A DNA stretch of 64,000 nt from Candidatus Obscuribacterales bacterium (GCA_020634035.1 JACKCM010000010.1:20158-84157), one strand, 5' to 3'. Positions 7,205-16,330 are shown, counted from the stretch's first letter. Translations and numbers: made by a program. The notes: generated from the letters alone by a model not told the origin.

Positions 7205-8437
7205 GTGTACAGTCCGAAAGACAACGATAATCAGCTCAGACCAGTTTTGACGGTCTCGGAGCTGACCGGCCAGATCAAGGATATTCTGGAAGGGACTTTC
7301 TCTCAGGTCTACGTGGCCGGCGAGATCTCCAATGCCAAAGTCTATCCCTCCGGGCACTGGTATTTTTCTTTGAAAGATCAGAATTCCACTTTGCCCTGTG
7401 TTTGTTTCAAAGGTGCCAATCAATATATAAAGTTCAAACTCGAGGATGGACTGCAAGTAATCGCCCGGGGCAAGCTAAGCGTCTATCCTCCCCGGGGAGC
7501 CTATCAGCTGGTTGCCACCAGACTTGAGCCTGTGGGTATCGGCGAATGGCAGCTGGCTTTCGAGCAGTTGAAAAAGCAGCTTGAAGGCGAGGGTCTGCTC
7601 GCTGCCGAGCGAAAACGACCGATTCCGATGTTGCCTAAAAAGGTCGGTGTAGTAACAAGTCCGGCTGGGGCTGCGGTTCAAGATATCATCAATACTTTGA
7701 CCAGAAGAAATAGTTCGGTCAAAATCCTTATCTCTCCTGCAAAAGTCCAGGGTGAAGGTAGTGTCGAGACAATAGTAGAAGCTATCGAACTCTTGAACGA
7801 GATCGATGACCTGGATGTGATGATAGTCGCCCGGGGAGGCGGTTCTATAGAGGACCTCTGGTCATTCAATACCGAAGCGGTGGCAAGGGCGGTGGCAGGA
7901 GCCAGAGTACCCGTGATTAGCGGGGTCGGCCATGAAACCGATGTGACTATTTGCGATCTGGTGGCAGATTTAAGAGCCCCTACACCAACAGCCGCCGCCG
8001 AGCTGGTGGCTCGCGGACACCAGGAGCTTCTTGATCGCTGGGGTGTTCTGAACGATCGTTTGATCGATATCGTTGAAAGTCGACTCTACGACGCACGCAT
8101 CAAGCTTGATCGACTGAGCCCCGAGCGTTCGTTGATGCGTTATGAAGAGAGACTACGCAGTCTGATGATGGATGTCGGCCATAAGAAAGAACGTCTGATT
8201 CAGTCAATAACAGCCATTTTGAAATCTTCCAGTCATCGCTGGTCCGAAGCGGACAAGCGGCTTATGGACCTCGGTCCGCGCAATGTCATGTCTCGCGGAT
8301 TCTCTATTTTGAGAACCGCCGATGGTGACCTGATAAGAGACTATAAAAACGTCAAACCGGGAGATCGCCTGGAAGTGCTTCTGGAGAAAGGCAAGTTGCT
8401 GGTCGAAGTCAAAGAGAGCGATAAAGACTGGTGGTAA
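7205..8437 (+). CDS. xseA: Exodeoxyribonuclease VII large subunit
   Basis: Catalytic subunit of ExoVII, which degrades single-stranded DNA to short acid-soluble oligonucleotides. An N-terminal OB fold (LTVSELTGQIKDILEGTF, VYVAGEISNAK, SGHWYFSLKD) is followed by the catalytic core with VGVVTSPAGAAVQDI, ARGGGSIEDLW and GVGHETDVTICDLVADLRAPTP, all diagnostic for XseA. An extended helical part then ends in the usual C-terminal beta segment (MSRGFSIL). The GTG at 7205 gives the normal distance to the OB fold; a TTG at 7151 in frame would add 18 atypical residues. xseB follows after 68 bases, so the two subunits are probably co-transcribed. Confidence 0.95.
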   Translation: MYSPKDNDNQLRPVLTVSELTGQIKDILEGTFSQVYVAGEISNAKVYPSGHWYFSLKDQNSTLPCVCFKGANQYIKFKLEDGLQVIARGKLSVYPPRGAYQLVATRLEPVGIGEWQLAFEQLKKQLEGEGLLAAERKRPIPMLPKKVGVVTSPAGAAVQDIINTLTRRNSSVKILISPAKVQGEGSVETIVEAIELLNEIDDLDVMIVARGGGSIEDLWSFNTEAVARAVAGARVPVISGVGHETDVTICDLVADLRAPTPTAAAELVARGHQELLDRWGVLNDRLIDIVESRLYDARIKLDRLSPERSLMRYEERLRSLMMDVGHKKERLIQSITAILKSSSHRWSEADKRLMDLGPRNVMSRGFSILRTADGDLIRDYKNVKPGDRLEVLLEKGKLLVEVKESDKDWW

Positions 8438-8505
8438 CAGACGAGAGTTTTATTTAGATAGTTATTGAAAAGACCTGATAGAACGAACAGCGGAGCGAAT
8501 AGATA

Positions 8506-8817
8506 ATGACCCGACCCAAAACCAAAGACTTCGAAACCACTCTCACCGAGCTAGAAGCTGTAGTAGCCGAGTTGGACGGCGACGTAAAGCTTGAGAAAGC
8601 GCTCGATCTGTTCGAGAAAGGCATGAAGCTCTCCAAAGACTGTCAGACTTTTCTAAAGGGCGCTGAGGAGAAAGTCGAGATTCTGAAGCGTTCTATGGAT
8701 GGAGCCATTGTCGGCGAGCCTTTCGGTGAAGAAGACGAAGACGAGGAAGACGGCGACGACGATGACTCTGATGATGATGATCAGTCAGGATCCACTCAAC
8801 TGAGTCTGGGTATTTAA
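8506..8817 (+). CDS. xseB: Exodeoxyribonuclease VII small subunit, with acidic tail
   Basis: 103 residues; the first 65 or so match XseB (FETTLTELEAVVAELD, followed by LEKALDLFEKGMKLSKDCQ), the helical partner that binds XseA to form the ExoVII holoenzyme. The usual protein ends near residue 75. Here an extra tail of about 30 residues is almost only Asp and Glu with a few Ser and Gly, ending STQLSLGI. The tail is likely disordered and might act as a DNA mimic or solubility tag. Lies 68 bases after xseA. Confidence 0.92.
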   Translation: MTRPKTKDFETTLTELEAVVAELDGDVKLEKALDLFEKGMKLSKDCQTFLKGAEEKVEILKRSMDGAIVGEPFGEEDEDEEDGDDDDSDDDDQSGSTQLSLGI

Positions 8818-8888
8818 GACCCTGTCATTGAGATGTAACGTTCAGGTCACGAACATATAGTATTTCTATGATGAATACTAATGCGTTC

Positions 8889-8907
8889 AGCCGTTTTTAT
8901 AACGGCT
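8889..8907 (+). terminator. Possible hairpin after xseB
   Basis: AGCCGTT (8889-8895) and AACGGCT (8901-8907) form a perfect 7-bp stem with a TTTAT loop. The nearest T-run (8924-8930) is 17 bases further on, so termination is uncertain. It may instead be a leader hairpin of the next gene. Confidence 0.3.
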
Positions 8908-8945
8908 TATAGCTTACTGCGTTTCTTTTTTGAGGAATTACCTGG

Positions 8946-10634
8946 TTGAAACAAGAATCGGGGATTCAGACCGACCGGCCTAAGCCTGTCGAGGTCTTGC
9001 GTACTACCAACATTAATAACAAAGAATTCTCTTTGATAGGACCCGGACCGAGAGCCACCCTGGAATTTCTTCGTGATACCAGAGAGCGTTTCGCTCTGGC
9101 CGGGGCGATGCCGTCTGAGTTCGGCAGGTTTCAACTCGATCACCCGAGCGGCCCAAAGCAAAATGTAGAACAGACCGAAATCAAAGCCACCGGCTCGGGA
9201 CGGTCTACTCTGGTGCGTATAGAAAAAGACGATCAGGGCAGGCCAGTTAAGTTGAAAGATCAATTCGGCAACTGGAAGAGCGATGATGGCGGCAAAACCT
9301 GGAAGACCGGCAAACCGCAATTTCGAGTCAGGCGTGGTGAATCGTCTATCGATTCGGAGGGGAATTATTCTTTTGATAATACCGATTATGGTGTCAAGTC
9401 AATTTATCGAAAGGACGGCAATTCTGTTCGTGAAATGACGAGCACAGATGGCGGCAAATTCAGTGTTACTAAAGATGCAAAAGGTGTCCCCATAGAGTTT
9501 TCCACTCCCCAGGGGACTTATAAAGGCGACGGCAAGAACTGGACGAATGTCAAAACAGGAGAGACTTTGAACGGTAGTGTCAGTCTTACTGACTATGGCG
9601 AATTCAAGTTTCGGCCTGAGAAAGGCGACACCAAAGATAGCGTGAGGGAGGCAAGAACTACTCAGCTTGAACAATCCCTGGCCTTGCAAAAACAGATCTC
9701 CGAAAAGTATGGTGTCACTTTCGGGAAGCCGGGTGAAAAGCGAGTCGAGACCGAAGACGGAAAGGAGCATACATATATTGCAGGAATGCCTACTGCCGGT
9801 GAACTAAAGGTTCTCCAGGATGTGCTGAAGAAAACTGATCACGAAGACTATAGAGGCATGAAAGTCTGGTTCATTCGCCCTGACGAGAACAAAGCAGACT
9901 ACTGGGGTCATTATGGCAACGAGGATGAAACCAGCGACAAACCTCATCGCTGCGGCGGAGACTGTAGCCATACTAAACCTAGAAAAGACCTGGATATAAT
10001 CTTGTTGCCCAAGTCCCGGCAGCAGTTACGGGGTTTCAATGCCCTGGAAGGGGTTCTCTATCACGAACTCGGTCACCATGAACAGGGTGATCGCTATGGA
10101 GATAAATCTGCCTGGGGTGGTGGGAAGGACAGTACAAAAGAGACAAATGCAGTCGCTCGAGAACTGGGTTGGACCTGGAGCAAGAGGCTCGGTGAGAGTC
10201 TATTGAAAGACAAGGACGGTGGTCTCTGGAAATACAATGACGATAAAGAGCGCTGGTATCACGCTGGTGGCAAACGGCCTGCCGACGGCAAGCGTACCTT
10301 GAAGAATCTCGAGATGGCTGATAGAGCGTTGGTCAAGCCACTTACGAAGTATTTTCCTTATCCCTATGAACAGCATGCCGAGGCTCTCGCTGCTTTTAGG
10401 CTGGCTCCCGGCTCGGACAAAGAAGGTTTCGATCGTGCTGGATTAGCCCGAAAGTCGCCCAGGCTCTATGAGATCACAAAGCGCTTCGATCAAGAGTCCA
10501 TCGACAAGAAATACCATAAAGACAAAGATGGAAGATCGCTCTTTGTACGGGATCTGGACGGTTCAATTAAACCAAACAGCCGCTATCTGCAAAGGCGGAT
10601 TCAGCGTGCCGAAGAGTCATGGCGTTCCAGCTAA
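8946..10634 (+). CDS. Putative zinc metalloprotease with N-terminal beta-repeat region
   Basis: 562 residues. Residues 70-230 are a Gly, Lys, Asp and Thr rich region with short repeats such as DQFGNWKSDDGGKTWKTG and DSEGNYSF, resembling YD/RHS-like beta-strand repeats. Residues 365-380 carry VLYHELGHHEQGD, a zincin-type H373-E374-x-x-H377 site with a further His378. A third metal ligand could be an Asp or Glu near the following EQHAEALAAF. No signal peptide is visible. Start is TTG at 8946 with GAGGA 9 bases ahead. The 3' end overlaps the convergent next gene by 4 bases. I do not recognise the family; a secreted toxin-like or cell-wall enzyme is possible. Confidence 0.7.
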   Translation: MKQESGIQTDRPKPVEVLRTTNINNKEFSLIGPGPRATLEFLRDTRERFALAGAMPSEFGRFQLDHPSGPKQNVEQTEIKATGSGRSTLVRIEKDDQGRPVKLKDQFGNWKSDDGGKTWKTGKPQFRVRRGESSIDSEGNYSFDNTDYGVKSIYRKDGNSVREMTSTDGGKFSVTKDAKGVPIEFSTPQGTYKGDGKNWTNVKTGETLNGSVSLTDYGEFKFRPEKGDTKDSVREARTTQLEQSLALQKQISEKYGVTFGKPGEKRVETEDGKEHTYIAGMPTAGELKVLQDVLKKTDHEDYRGMKVWFIRPDENKADYWGHYGNEDETSDKPHRCGGDCSHTKPRKDLDIILLPKSRQQLRGFNALEGVLYHELGHHEQGDRYGDKSAWGGGKDSTKETNAVARELGWTWSKRLGESLLKDKDGGLWKYNDDKERWYHAGGKRPADGKRTLKNLEMADRALVKPLTKYFPYPYEQHAEALAAFRLAPGSDKEGFDRAGLARKSPRLYEITKRFDQESIDKKYHKDKDGRSLFVRDLDGSIKPNSRYLQRRIQRAEESWRSS

Positions 10635-11215
10635 GAATCTTTCGGCGGTGTGAGCACCCAGGTAAACGGTGGTCTGGAATTTTGGATCGGGGCCTTGATC
10701 ACATCGCCTTGCTTGGTGTCGAAAATCGCATTGGCACCGGTACTGTCTACGATACCCATGTTGCGTCCACCGACCGGTCTTTCGAAGTCTGAAACCAGCA
10801 AGGCTCCGGGGGGTACGGGATCGCCCAGTTCGTATTCGGAGAGCTGCCATTTGTGATCGCGGGTAAGGTCGGTTACCAGATCTCTGATGTTGGCGTTGAG
10901 AGTAATACTGTTGTCGGCGAATTTTGCCACCATCGAGGCCAGCGAGCCCGAAGAGGCACCGTGGTCGCCCGGAATAGAGGCAGACTTGCCGACCTGGGCT
11001 TCGGCGGCTTTAGCCATGGTGCCGAGCACATCCGATTTGTCGAGGGGGGGCATGATGCCCTGGTCGACGAGGTCGGCACTGAAAGTCTTGAAGGTCTCGG
11101 CGCCGGCTTTCTCCCAGTAGCTGCTCGGCTTTATATCGTTCAAATTGCGCAGGAACGGGTTCTCGACTGCTTTTGGAGTCAATGCTTTTTCCGATTGTTC
11201 CGGCTGATCGCCCAT
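10631..11215 (-). CDS. Hypothetical protein with NlpC/P60-like C-terminal pattern
   Basis: 194 residues from ATG 11215, which has GAGGA 7 bases ahead. Longer in-frame starts up to 11329 run into the region next to the rplI terminator and lack a ribosome site. The N-terminal half is helical and charged. The C-terminal part (PPGALLVSDFERP, then NMGIVD) recalls the strand pattern of NlpC/P60 or CHAP amidases, which read 'PGD-hydrophobic-V ... HVGIV', but there is no catalytic Cys and the His is replaced by Asn. It converges with the putative protease gene, overlapping by 4 bases. Function unknown; the resemblance is weak. Confidence 0.6.
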   Translation of the reverse strand: MGDQPEQSEKALTPKAVENPFLRNLNDIKPSSYWEKAGAETFKTFSADLVDQGIMPPLDKSDVLGTMAKAAEAQVGKSASIPGDHGASSGSLASMVAKFADNSITLNANIRDLVTDLTRDHKWQLSEYELGDPVPPGALLVSDFERPVGGRNMGIVDSTGANAIFDTKQGDVIKAPIQNSRPPFTWVLTPPKDS

Positions 11216-11335
11216 GGTAAATTCCTCGTCATTCTCAACAGACAAAACTTTCATACCCTCTAGCTCTGGCAATGAAACGATGAAAGCCGCCATCGGCAGG
11301 TGGTTCGCACCCGAAAAGGATTGTCGCACAAAAGA

Positions 11336-11372
11336 AAAGAGGATCGAATTGCGATTGCTTTCGATCCTCTTT
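11336..11372 (-). terminator. Rho-independent terminator of rplI
   Basis: A perfect 13-bp stem, AAAGAGGATCGAA (11336-11348) with TTCGATCCTCTTT (11360-11372), and an 11-base loop. Read on the minus strand it ends in a T-rich tail and lies 20 bases beyond the rplI stop. The A/T-flanked stem could work both ways. Confidence 0.8.
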
Positions 11373-11392
11373 GATTGAGCTTCTGTGAGCTT

Positions 11393-11971
11393 TTATTCTT
11401 CTTCGGCGGCGGCCTTTTTGCCTTTTTTCGCTTTCCCTTCTTTTTTGGGAGCTTCGCCACCTTCGGTCTCTTTGTTTTTATCCTTGTCTTTGTCTTCCGG
11501 CGGTTTGTCTTTGACGAAATTGCCTTCAACAACGACTTTGATAGAACATTCGACTTGAACTTTGGGAGTGAGCTTGACCTGAGCTTCGTAGTCGCCCAGA
11601 GCAGTCACTTCTTCTTTGATTTTGATGCCGCGCTTGTCAATCGGCTCACCAATCAATTCTTCCAGTTTCTGGGAAATTTCTTTGTTGGTGACTTTACCGT
11701 AGAGCTTACCGGATTCACCAGCTTTGATAGAAATCTCGATGGGCGGTAACTGGGTAATTCTTTCTCCGAGAGCGACAGCTGCATCGTGAGCTTTCTGGGC
11801 TTTTCTCTCCAGCGCTTCTCTGTCTTCTTCCCGTTTCTTCAGGGTGCCTTTGGTGGCAACAACGGCCAGACCTCTGGGCTCGAGGAAGTTACGGTAATAG
11901 CCGCGCTTGGCTTCGACTATGTCGCCTGCATTGCCCAGCTTAGGCACGTTATCCTGCAAAATGATCTTCAT
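11393..11971 (-). CDS. rplI: 50S ribosomal protein L9 with charged C-terminal extension
   Basis: 192 residues. The N-terminal L9 domain is clear (MKIILQDNVPKLGNAGDIV, then GYYRNFLEPRGLAV), followed by the long connecting helix and the C-terminal rRNA-binding domain (KLYGKVTNKEIS). Typical L9 is about 150 residues; here some 45 extra residues after residue 147 are Lys, Glu and Asp rich. GGGGGA lies 5 bases ahead of ATG 11971. The usual rpsF, rpsR or dnaB neighbours are absent. It ends at a strong terminator. Confidence 0.95.
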   Translation of the reverse strand: MKIILQDNVPKLGNAGDIVEAKRGYYRNFLEPRGLAVVATKGTLKKREEDREALERKAQKAHDAAVALGERITQLPPIEISIKAGESGKLYGKVTNKEISQKLEELIGEPIDKRGIKIKEEVTALGDYEAQVKLTPKVQVECSIKVVVEGNFVKDKPPEDKDKDKNKETEGGEAPKKEGKAKKGKKAAAEEE

Positions 11972-12119
11972 GACATCCCCCGCGCTCTTACGGCGCTCGA
12001 TTTACATCAATCATATATATTGACTGATGAATTTACCACGGAAGCGTCAATCGAACAAACCAAATTTGTCCGGCAGTTAAGATCTTTAAGCAGAACGTGG
12101 TTTCAAAGGGATTTTGGAA

Positions 12120-12581
12120 CTAGCCGCTTTCTCTGAACATGCCGCGGACGCCGGAAGGGTCTGCCAGAAAACCAAATTTTTTATAGAAGCCGTCGGTGCC
12201 CGGGTCTGCATAAAGGGTTATCAAGGGGGTGCCGAAGTCATCTAGATCTTTAAGCAGTTCAATCATTACCAGTCTGCCGATGCCACGATTTTGATAGTCA
12301 GGACGGACCACCATGTCCCAGATGGTGGCATTGAAAACCATGTCTCCGGTGGCGCGGGCAAAGCCTACGATAATCTCTTTGTCCCAGATTGAAACCACCG
12401 CAAGACTGTTATCGAGAGCTTTTGCAATCAGCTCGGGCTCTCTTCTGCTCCAGCCGACTGAAGCACAAATGTCCTGCACATCATCGGGCGAGAGTTGCTT
12501 CTCGTGGCTGATTCTCAAGGCTTTCAGGAAAGGATCCCGGGCTGGTCCCTCAGACTTCCTGAAGATTCCCGATAGTACCAT
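12120..12581 (-). CDS. GNAT N-acetyltransferase, Ycf52-like
   Basis: 153 residues with the GNAT fold: central strands IVGFARATGD and ATIWDMVVRPDYQ, and the acetyl-CoA pyrophosphate loop QNRGIGRLV (Q/R-x-x-G-x-G). The C-terminal FYKKFGFLADPSGVRGMF is typical. The layout is like the Ycf52/SNAT-like acetyltransferases of cyanobacteria and plastids. Substrate unknown. ATG 12581 has GAGGT ahead and lies inside the 3' end of rlmD (32-base overlap, same strand), so expression is probably coupled to rlmD. Confidence 0.85.
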   Translation of the reverse strand: MVLSGIFRKSEGPARDPFLKALRISHEKQLSPDDVQDICASVGWSRREPELIAKALDNSLAVVSIWDKEIIVGFARATGDMVFNATIWDMVVRPDYQNRGIGRLVMIELLKDLDDFGTPLITLYADPGTDGFYKKFGFLADPSGVRGMFRESG

Positions 12582-14091
12582 TGGAATTCGACCTCTTCAA
12601 ACTGGCTACCGACTCTACGTGATATGTTTGGGGAAACATGTCGATGGGCGTCACTCGAAGAGTTTTATACCCAGATCGGCTGATTTTTTCCTCTTCCTTC
12701 TCTTCTCCGTCGCTGCACTCGTCTTTCGTCAGTCCCGCTTCGAGCAATTTCAAATCCCGGGCAAGGGTAGTCGGGTTGCAACTCACATATATCAGGTGCT
12801 CCGGAGCCAGCTTGAGAACCGAGTTGAGCACCGATTCACTGAGACCCTTTCTGGGTGGGTCGAGAATCAAGATATCGATATTGATACCATCATCCAGAAA
12901 CTTTTCCAGCACAACTTCTGCTTTGCCTTCGCGAAAGTCTATATTGCCGGCATTATTGAGAAGGGCATTCGTCCTGCCGTCTGCCGCGGCAAAGGGATTC
13001 TCTTCCACGGCATAAACCCTGGCGGCAAGTGGTGCCAGCCAGAGAGCAATAGTACCGACCCCGGCGTAAGCGTCCATTATCACCGGCTTTCCTTCATAGC
13101 CGCTTTGTTCGACTTCTTGCAGAATTTTGTCCAGCATGACTATGTTCTGTTCTGAATGGATTTGAAAGAAACTGTTGCTCGACAATCTGAAGCGCATGCG
13201 ACGGTCTTTCGATTCGAGCACTTCTTCTATTACGGCGCTGCCGACAAGGCAGACGGTATCATCGCTGAGAATGCGGTTCCCTCTTTTGGGGTTGAAATTG
13301 ATACAGAAACCGGCGACTGTAGGTAGCACATTCATCAGATCGGCGGCTATCGCTTTGAACTTTTCGAGCAGCTCCTTGTCCAGCTCTTCCGGGCCTTTCA
13401 GATTGACCACCAGAGTGACAAGGGCTTCACCACTGGCATGACTTTTGCGAATCAACATATGTCGAAGTAAGCCGCTATGGGTTCCTTCTTCATAGGGTTC
13501 AATGGCTTGACGTATGCAGCTTTCTTTGAGAAGGCGGAAAATATCATCGAGGTCTTCCGGTTGAACCGGGCAGGCATCAATGTCCACAAGATTGTGAGAG
13601 TTTTTCTCGAAATATCCAGCTATCATACCGGAACCAGACCCATGGGAGCGCACCGGAAATTGTGCTTTGTTGCGATATCGCATCTGGTGCGCTGCACCTA
13701 GTGGAGGCTGAATCAGGTCGGCACTCAATCCACCTATTCGAGTCAGAGCTTGAATCACAATCTCTTTCTTAGCCGCCAGCTGAGCATCATAATCGAGATG
13801 CTGCCATTGACAGCCGCCGCATTTATCATAAACCGGACAGGGAGCAGTGATTCTCTGCGGTGAGGCTTCTAGAAGTTCTTCTATTTTTGCCAGAGCAAAA
13901 GACTTGCGAACATCATAGACATACGCTCGCACTTTGTCTTGGGGAGCGGCTCTATCGAGAAAAATCGGAAATCCATCGGTTTTGGCGACCCCCTGACCTC
14001 CGGGCTCCAGTGATTCTATGATGAGCTCGAGGCGATCACCTCGAGCTATCGGAGCACTTCTTTTTTTGTCCTTACTTCTGGATCTGCTCAT
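12550..14091 (-). CDS. rlmD: 23S rRNA (uracil-C5)-methyltransferase, RumA/RlmD family
   Basis: 513 residues from ATG 14091. A TRAM domain comes first (RGDRLELIIESLEPGGQGVA), then a [4Fe-4S] cysteine set CPVYDKCGGC, then a class I methyltransferase with the SAM motif AYAGVGTIALWLA, LDPPRKGLSE and the nucleophile in VSCNPTTLARDL. It uses SAM to make 5-methyluridine in 23S rRNA. An acidic insertion of about 20 residues (DGEEKEEEK) precedes the C-terminal strand MFPQTYHVE. An in-frame ATG at 14151 would add 20 poorly conserved residues; neither start has a clear ribosome site. Overlaps the upstream gene by 20 bases. Confidence 0.92.
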   Translation of the reverse strand: MSRSRSKDKKRSAPIARGDRLELIIESLEPGGQGVAKTDGFPIFLDRAAPQDKVRAYVYDVRKSFALAKIEELLEASPQRITAPCPVYDKCGGCQWQHLDYDAQLAAKKEIVIQALTRIGGLSADLIQPPLGAAHQMRYRNKAQFPVRSHGSGSGMIAGYFEKNSHNLVDIDACPVQPEDLDDIFRLLKESCIRQAIEPYEEGTHSGLLRHMLIRKSHASGEALVTLVVNLKGPEELDKELLEKFKAIAADLMNVLPTVAGFCINFNPKRGNRILSDDTVCLVGSAVIEEVLESKDRRMRFRLSSNSFFQIHSEQNIVMLDKILQEVEQSGYEGKPVIMDAYAGVGTIALWLAPLAARVYAVEENPFAAADGRTNALLNNAGNIDFREGKAEVVLEKFLDDGINIDILILDPPRKGLSESVLNSVLKLAPEHLIYVSCNPTTLARDLKLLEAGLTKDECSDGEEKEEEKISRSGYKTLRVTPIDMFPQTYHVESVASLKRSNSNGTIGNLQEV

Positions 14092-14845
14092 TGTTAAGGG
14101 CGGATAGTTTGTTTTTCTCTTTTGCTTCAAGCATCTGGAGGGTGTAGACATAGAGAGGCTTTATACCACTGTCGCCCCCGTTCGATCGAATTGAATCATC
14201 CATCTGCAGAAATAACCTCTCCAGGCTGGAAACATCACGACCATTCTCTTTGAGGCGCATGATTCTGGCTAGAAGAATACGGCGCTCCGGTTCTAGAAAG
14301 CCCGGACTGAGAGGAAAGCTTTCGGTCATCTCCTGATAGGAAGAGCCGGAGTAATGATCGAGGGGATTGTTCAGGGTGAGACGACAGAGTGAGACTTTTT
14401 CGAGCGCTTCGTCTTTATTTGTATGATTGGACCGGAGCAAGTCAATTAATGCGGGGTTCACTTCTGCCAACCAGTATTTGCTATTGTCGTCTCTATCGAA
14501 GAAATAGACCGAGACCCGGTTCAGTTTCGGAAACAGTTTTGAATTGTCGGTTACTTTCATTCCGGCATGGGTTATAAGCAGTGCGTCTATCTTGAGGTCG
14601 GTGAGGTTGGCACGGGGATCCCGGTAGGTCGAGACCAGAAGCTCGTTTTGACGGCTGTGGATCTTGTATTTGATTGCCGGTGCAAAAATGTCGGATTTAG
14701 AAAGTTCGTCCGACACTCTTTCAGAAAGGCTCGTATTCTGAGTCGGGGCTTGATACAGATTTGCACCACAAGCAAAATCCGGCGTCGAAATCGACAGCAA
14801 CAGACTGATGGCCGTGACGGCTGGATAGCTCAAAATAATTCGCAT
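14072..14845 (-). CDS. Hypothetical secreted protein
   Basis: 257 residues with a Sec signal peptide at the N-terminus (hydrophobic core AVTAISLLLSI, likely cut near residue 28 around FACGAN). The mature part has charged alpha/beta sequence and no family I recognise. The Cys in the presumed cleavage region is not in a classical lipobox. It is the first gene of a minus-strand run with rlmD and the acetyltransferase, overlapping rlmD by 20 bases, and is divergent from the nuclease gene at 14908 across only 62 bases. Confidence 0.68.
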   Translation of the reverse strand: MRIILSYPAVTAISLLLSISTPDFACGANLYQAPTQNTSLSERVSDELSKSDIFAPAIKYKIHSRQNELLVSTYRDPRANLTDLKIDALLITHAGMKVTDNSKLFPKLNRVSVYFFDRDDNSKYWLAEVNPALIDLLRSNHTNKDEALEKVSLCRLTLNNPLDHYSGSSYQEMTESFPLSPGFLEPERRILLARIMRLKENGRDVSSLERLFLQMDDSIRSNGGDSGIKPLYVYTLQMLEAKEKNKLSALNNEQIQK

Positions 14846-14907
14846 GGTTTTATAGTGAAATTATTTTACCTTCTTAAAGCCGGAATCGATAAAATCACTA
14901 GATTAGA

Positions 14908-16185
14908 ATGGACCTTCACTTAAATGATTCAGCCATGGCAATTGATCTCATACATGTCTCCGATATTCACTTCGGCTCCGGCGAGGGGCACGGTCGCATC
15001 AACCCGACAACCGGGTTGAATATCCGTTTTGAGGACTTTGTACATTCCCTCGAAAAGGTAGTGGATTATGCTCTTGAAAACAAAGCGGACATTTTTCTAT
15101 TTTCCGGCGATGCTTATAAAACCGCAAATCCGCAGCCTATTTACCAGAAAATGTTCGCCCGGGAGCTCAATCGTCTGAGCAGGGCAGGTATTCCAACGGT
15201 TCTGGTTGTAGGCAATCACGATCAAATCTTGAAATCGACCCAGAGCCATTCGCTATCGGTTTTTCAGAGCCTGGAAGTGCCGGGACTGACAATAATCGAC
15301 CAACCTTCATCTTGCCGAATCATGACTGCCAAAGGACCGGTCCAGCTTATTGGACTGCCGCATATAACCCGCAACAACTTGATGACCCTGGAGAAGTATC
15401 GCGAACTCTCCGCCGGTCAGATTGATTCGGTTCTTGTTTCTCATGTCGATCAGCTATTGCAGGGCTTTTACCAGGATCTCGATCCGGCTGTGCCTACTGT
15501 GGTAACGGCCCATATGAGTGTCGATAGAGCTGTCGCAGGCATTGAAGAAGAGCTTTTAGTAGGTTACACGCTTACTTTTCCTACCGATATTTTCGTGCAT
15601 CCTTCTATAGATTATGTGGCTCTGGGGCACATTCACAAGTACCAGGTGATTCGAGAAGAGAAACCAGCCATCGTTTATGCCGGTTCTCTAGACAGAGTGG
15701 ATTTTGGCGAGGCCAAGGAAGACAAAGGCTTTGTGCATGTGAAGCTGGAGAGAGGTTCAACCTCTTTCGAGTTCCACAGTGTAGATCCCAGGCCTTTTAT
15801 CATGGTGGAGATCGACCTCAGAGAAAAGACCGAGCCGACCAAATTGCTGCGTGAGGCCGTTGCTAAAAAAGTGATTCCCGGATGTGTCCTCAGGGTGCGC
15901 TACAAAATAGAGCAAGAAAACATCCAGTCCGTGGATGAGAAAGATGTTCTCCTCGAAGCATCTCAGTGCCTTTCGGTACGCTTGCAGGCAGAGGTGATTC
16001 CATCGCGCAGTCGGGCTCGGATGCCACAGTTGACCGAGAGTTCGGTTCTGTCTCCGATCAGCGCCCTGGATACGTACCTCGATGAGATAGCGCCCGAAAA
16101 CAAAGAGAGGCTTTTGGAAAGAGCCCGGGAAGTTATAAGTAAAGTAAGTGCCGAATTGCACGAAGGCGGAAGCGTAGACAACTGA
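14908..16185 (+). CDS. Metallophosphoesterase, SbcD/Mre11-like DNA exonuclease
   Basis: 425 residues (an in-frame ATG at 14935 also possible). The dimetal phosphoesterase motifs are all visible: D-x-H in VSDIHFG, GD in FLFSGDAY, GNHD in VVGNHDQ, an H in TAHMS and GHIH in ALGHIHKYQ. A C-terminal extension of about 160 residues matches the capping region of SbcD/Mre11, which processes double-strand ends with an SbcC/Rad50 ATPase. No SbcC gene follows, so the partner must be elsewhere or the protein works alone as in YhaO-like nucleases. Cytosolic. Confidence 0.85.
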   Translation: MDLHLNDSAMAIDLIHVSDIHFGSGEGHGRINPTTGLNIRFEDFVHSLEKVVDYALENKADIFLFSGDAYKTANPQPIYQKMFARELNRLSRAGIPTVLVVGNHDQILKSTQSHSLSVFQSLEVPGLTIIDQPSSCRIMTAKGPVQLIGLPHITRNNLMTLEKYRELSAGQIDSVLVSHVDQLLQGFYQDLDPAVPTVVTAHMSVDRAVAGIEEELLVGYTLTFPTDIFVHPSIDYVALGHIHKYQVIREEKPAIVYAGSLDRVDFGEAKEDKGFVHVKLERGSTSFEFHSVDPRPFIMVEIDLREKTEPTKLLREAVAKKVIPGCVLRVRYKIEQENIQSVDEKDVLLEASQCLSVRLQAEVIPSRSRARMPQLTESSVLSPISALDTYLDEIAPENKERLLERAREVISKVSAELHEGGSVDN

Positions 16186-16330
16186 TGGTCGCGCGGTTAC
16201 GGGATTTTTGCTTGGGTAATAAGTAGAAATTCATCCCGACCCGACTAACTTTCTTCTCTATTTATCCCGAAAGCGCGATAAACTCACGTCTTTAGAAAAA
16301 GATTCGCAAGCGAACCTGGGAGACAATCCA

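Noticed and set aside
11260..11532. 90-residue Lys-rich minus-strand ORF
   Set aside because: It is a frame shadow of the Lys/Glu tail of rplI and crosses the terminator.
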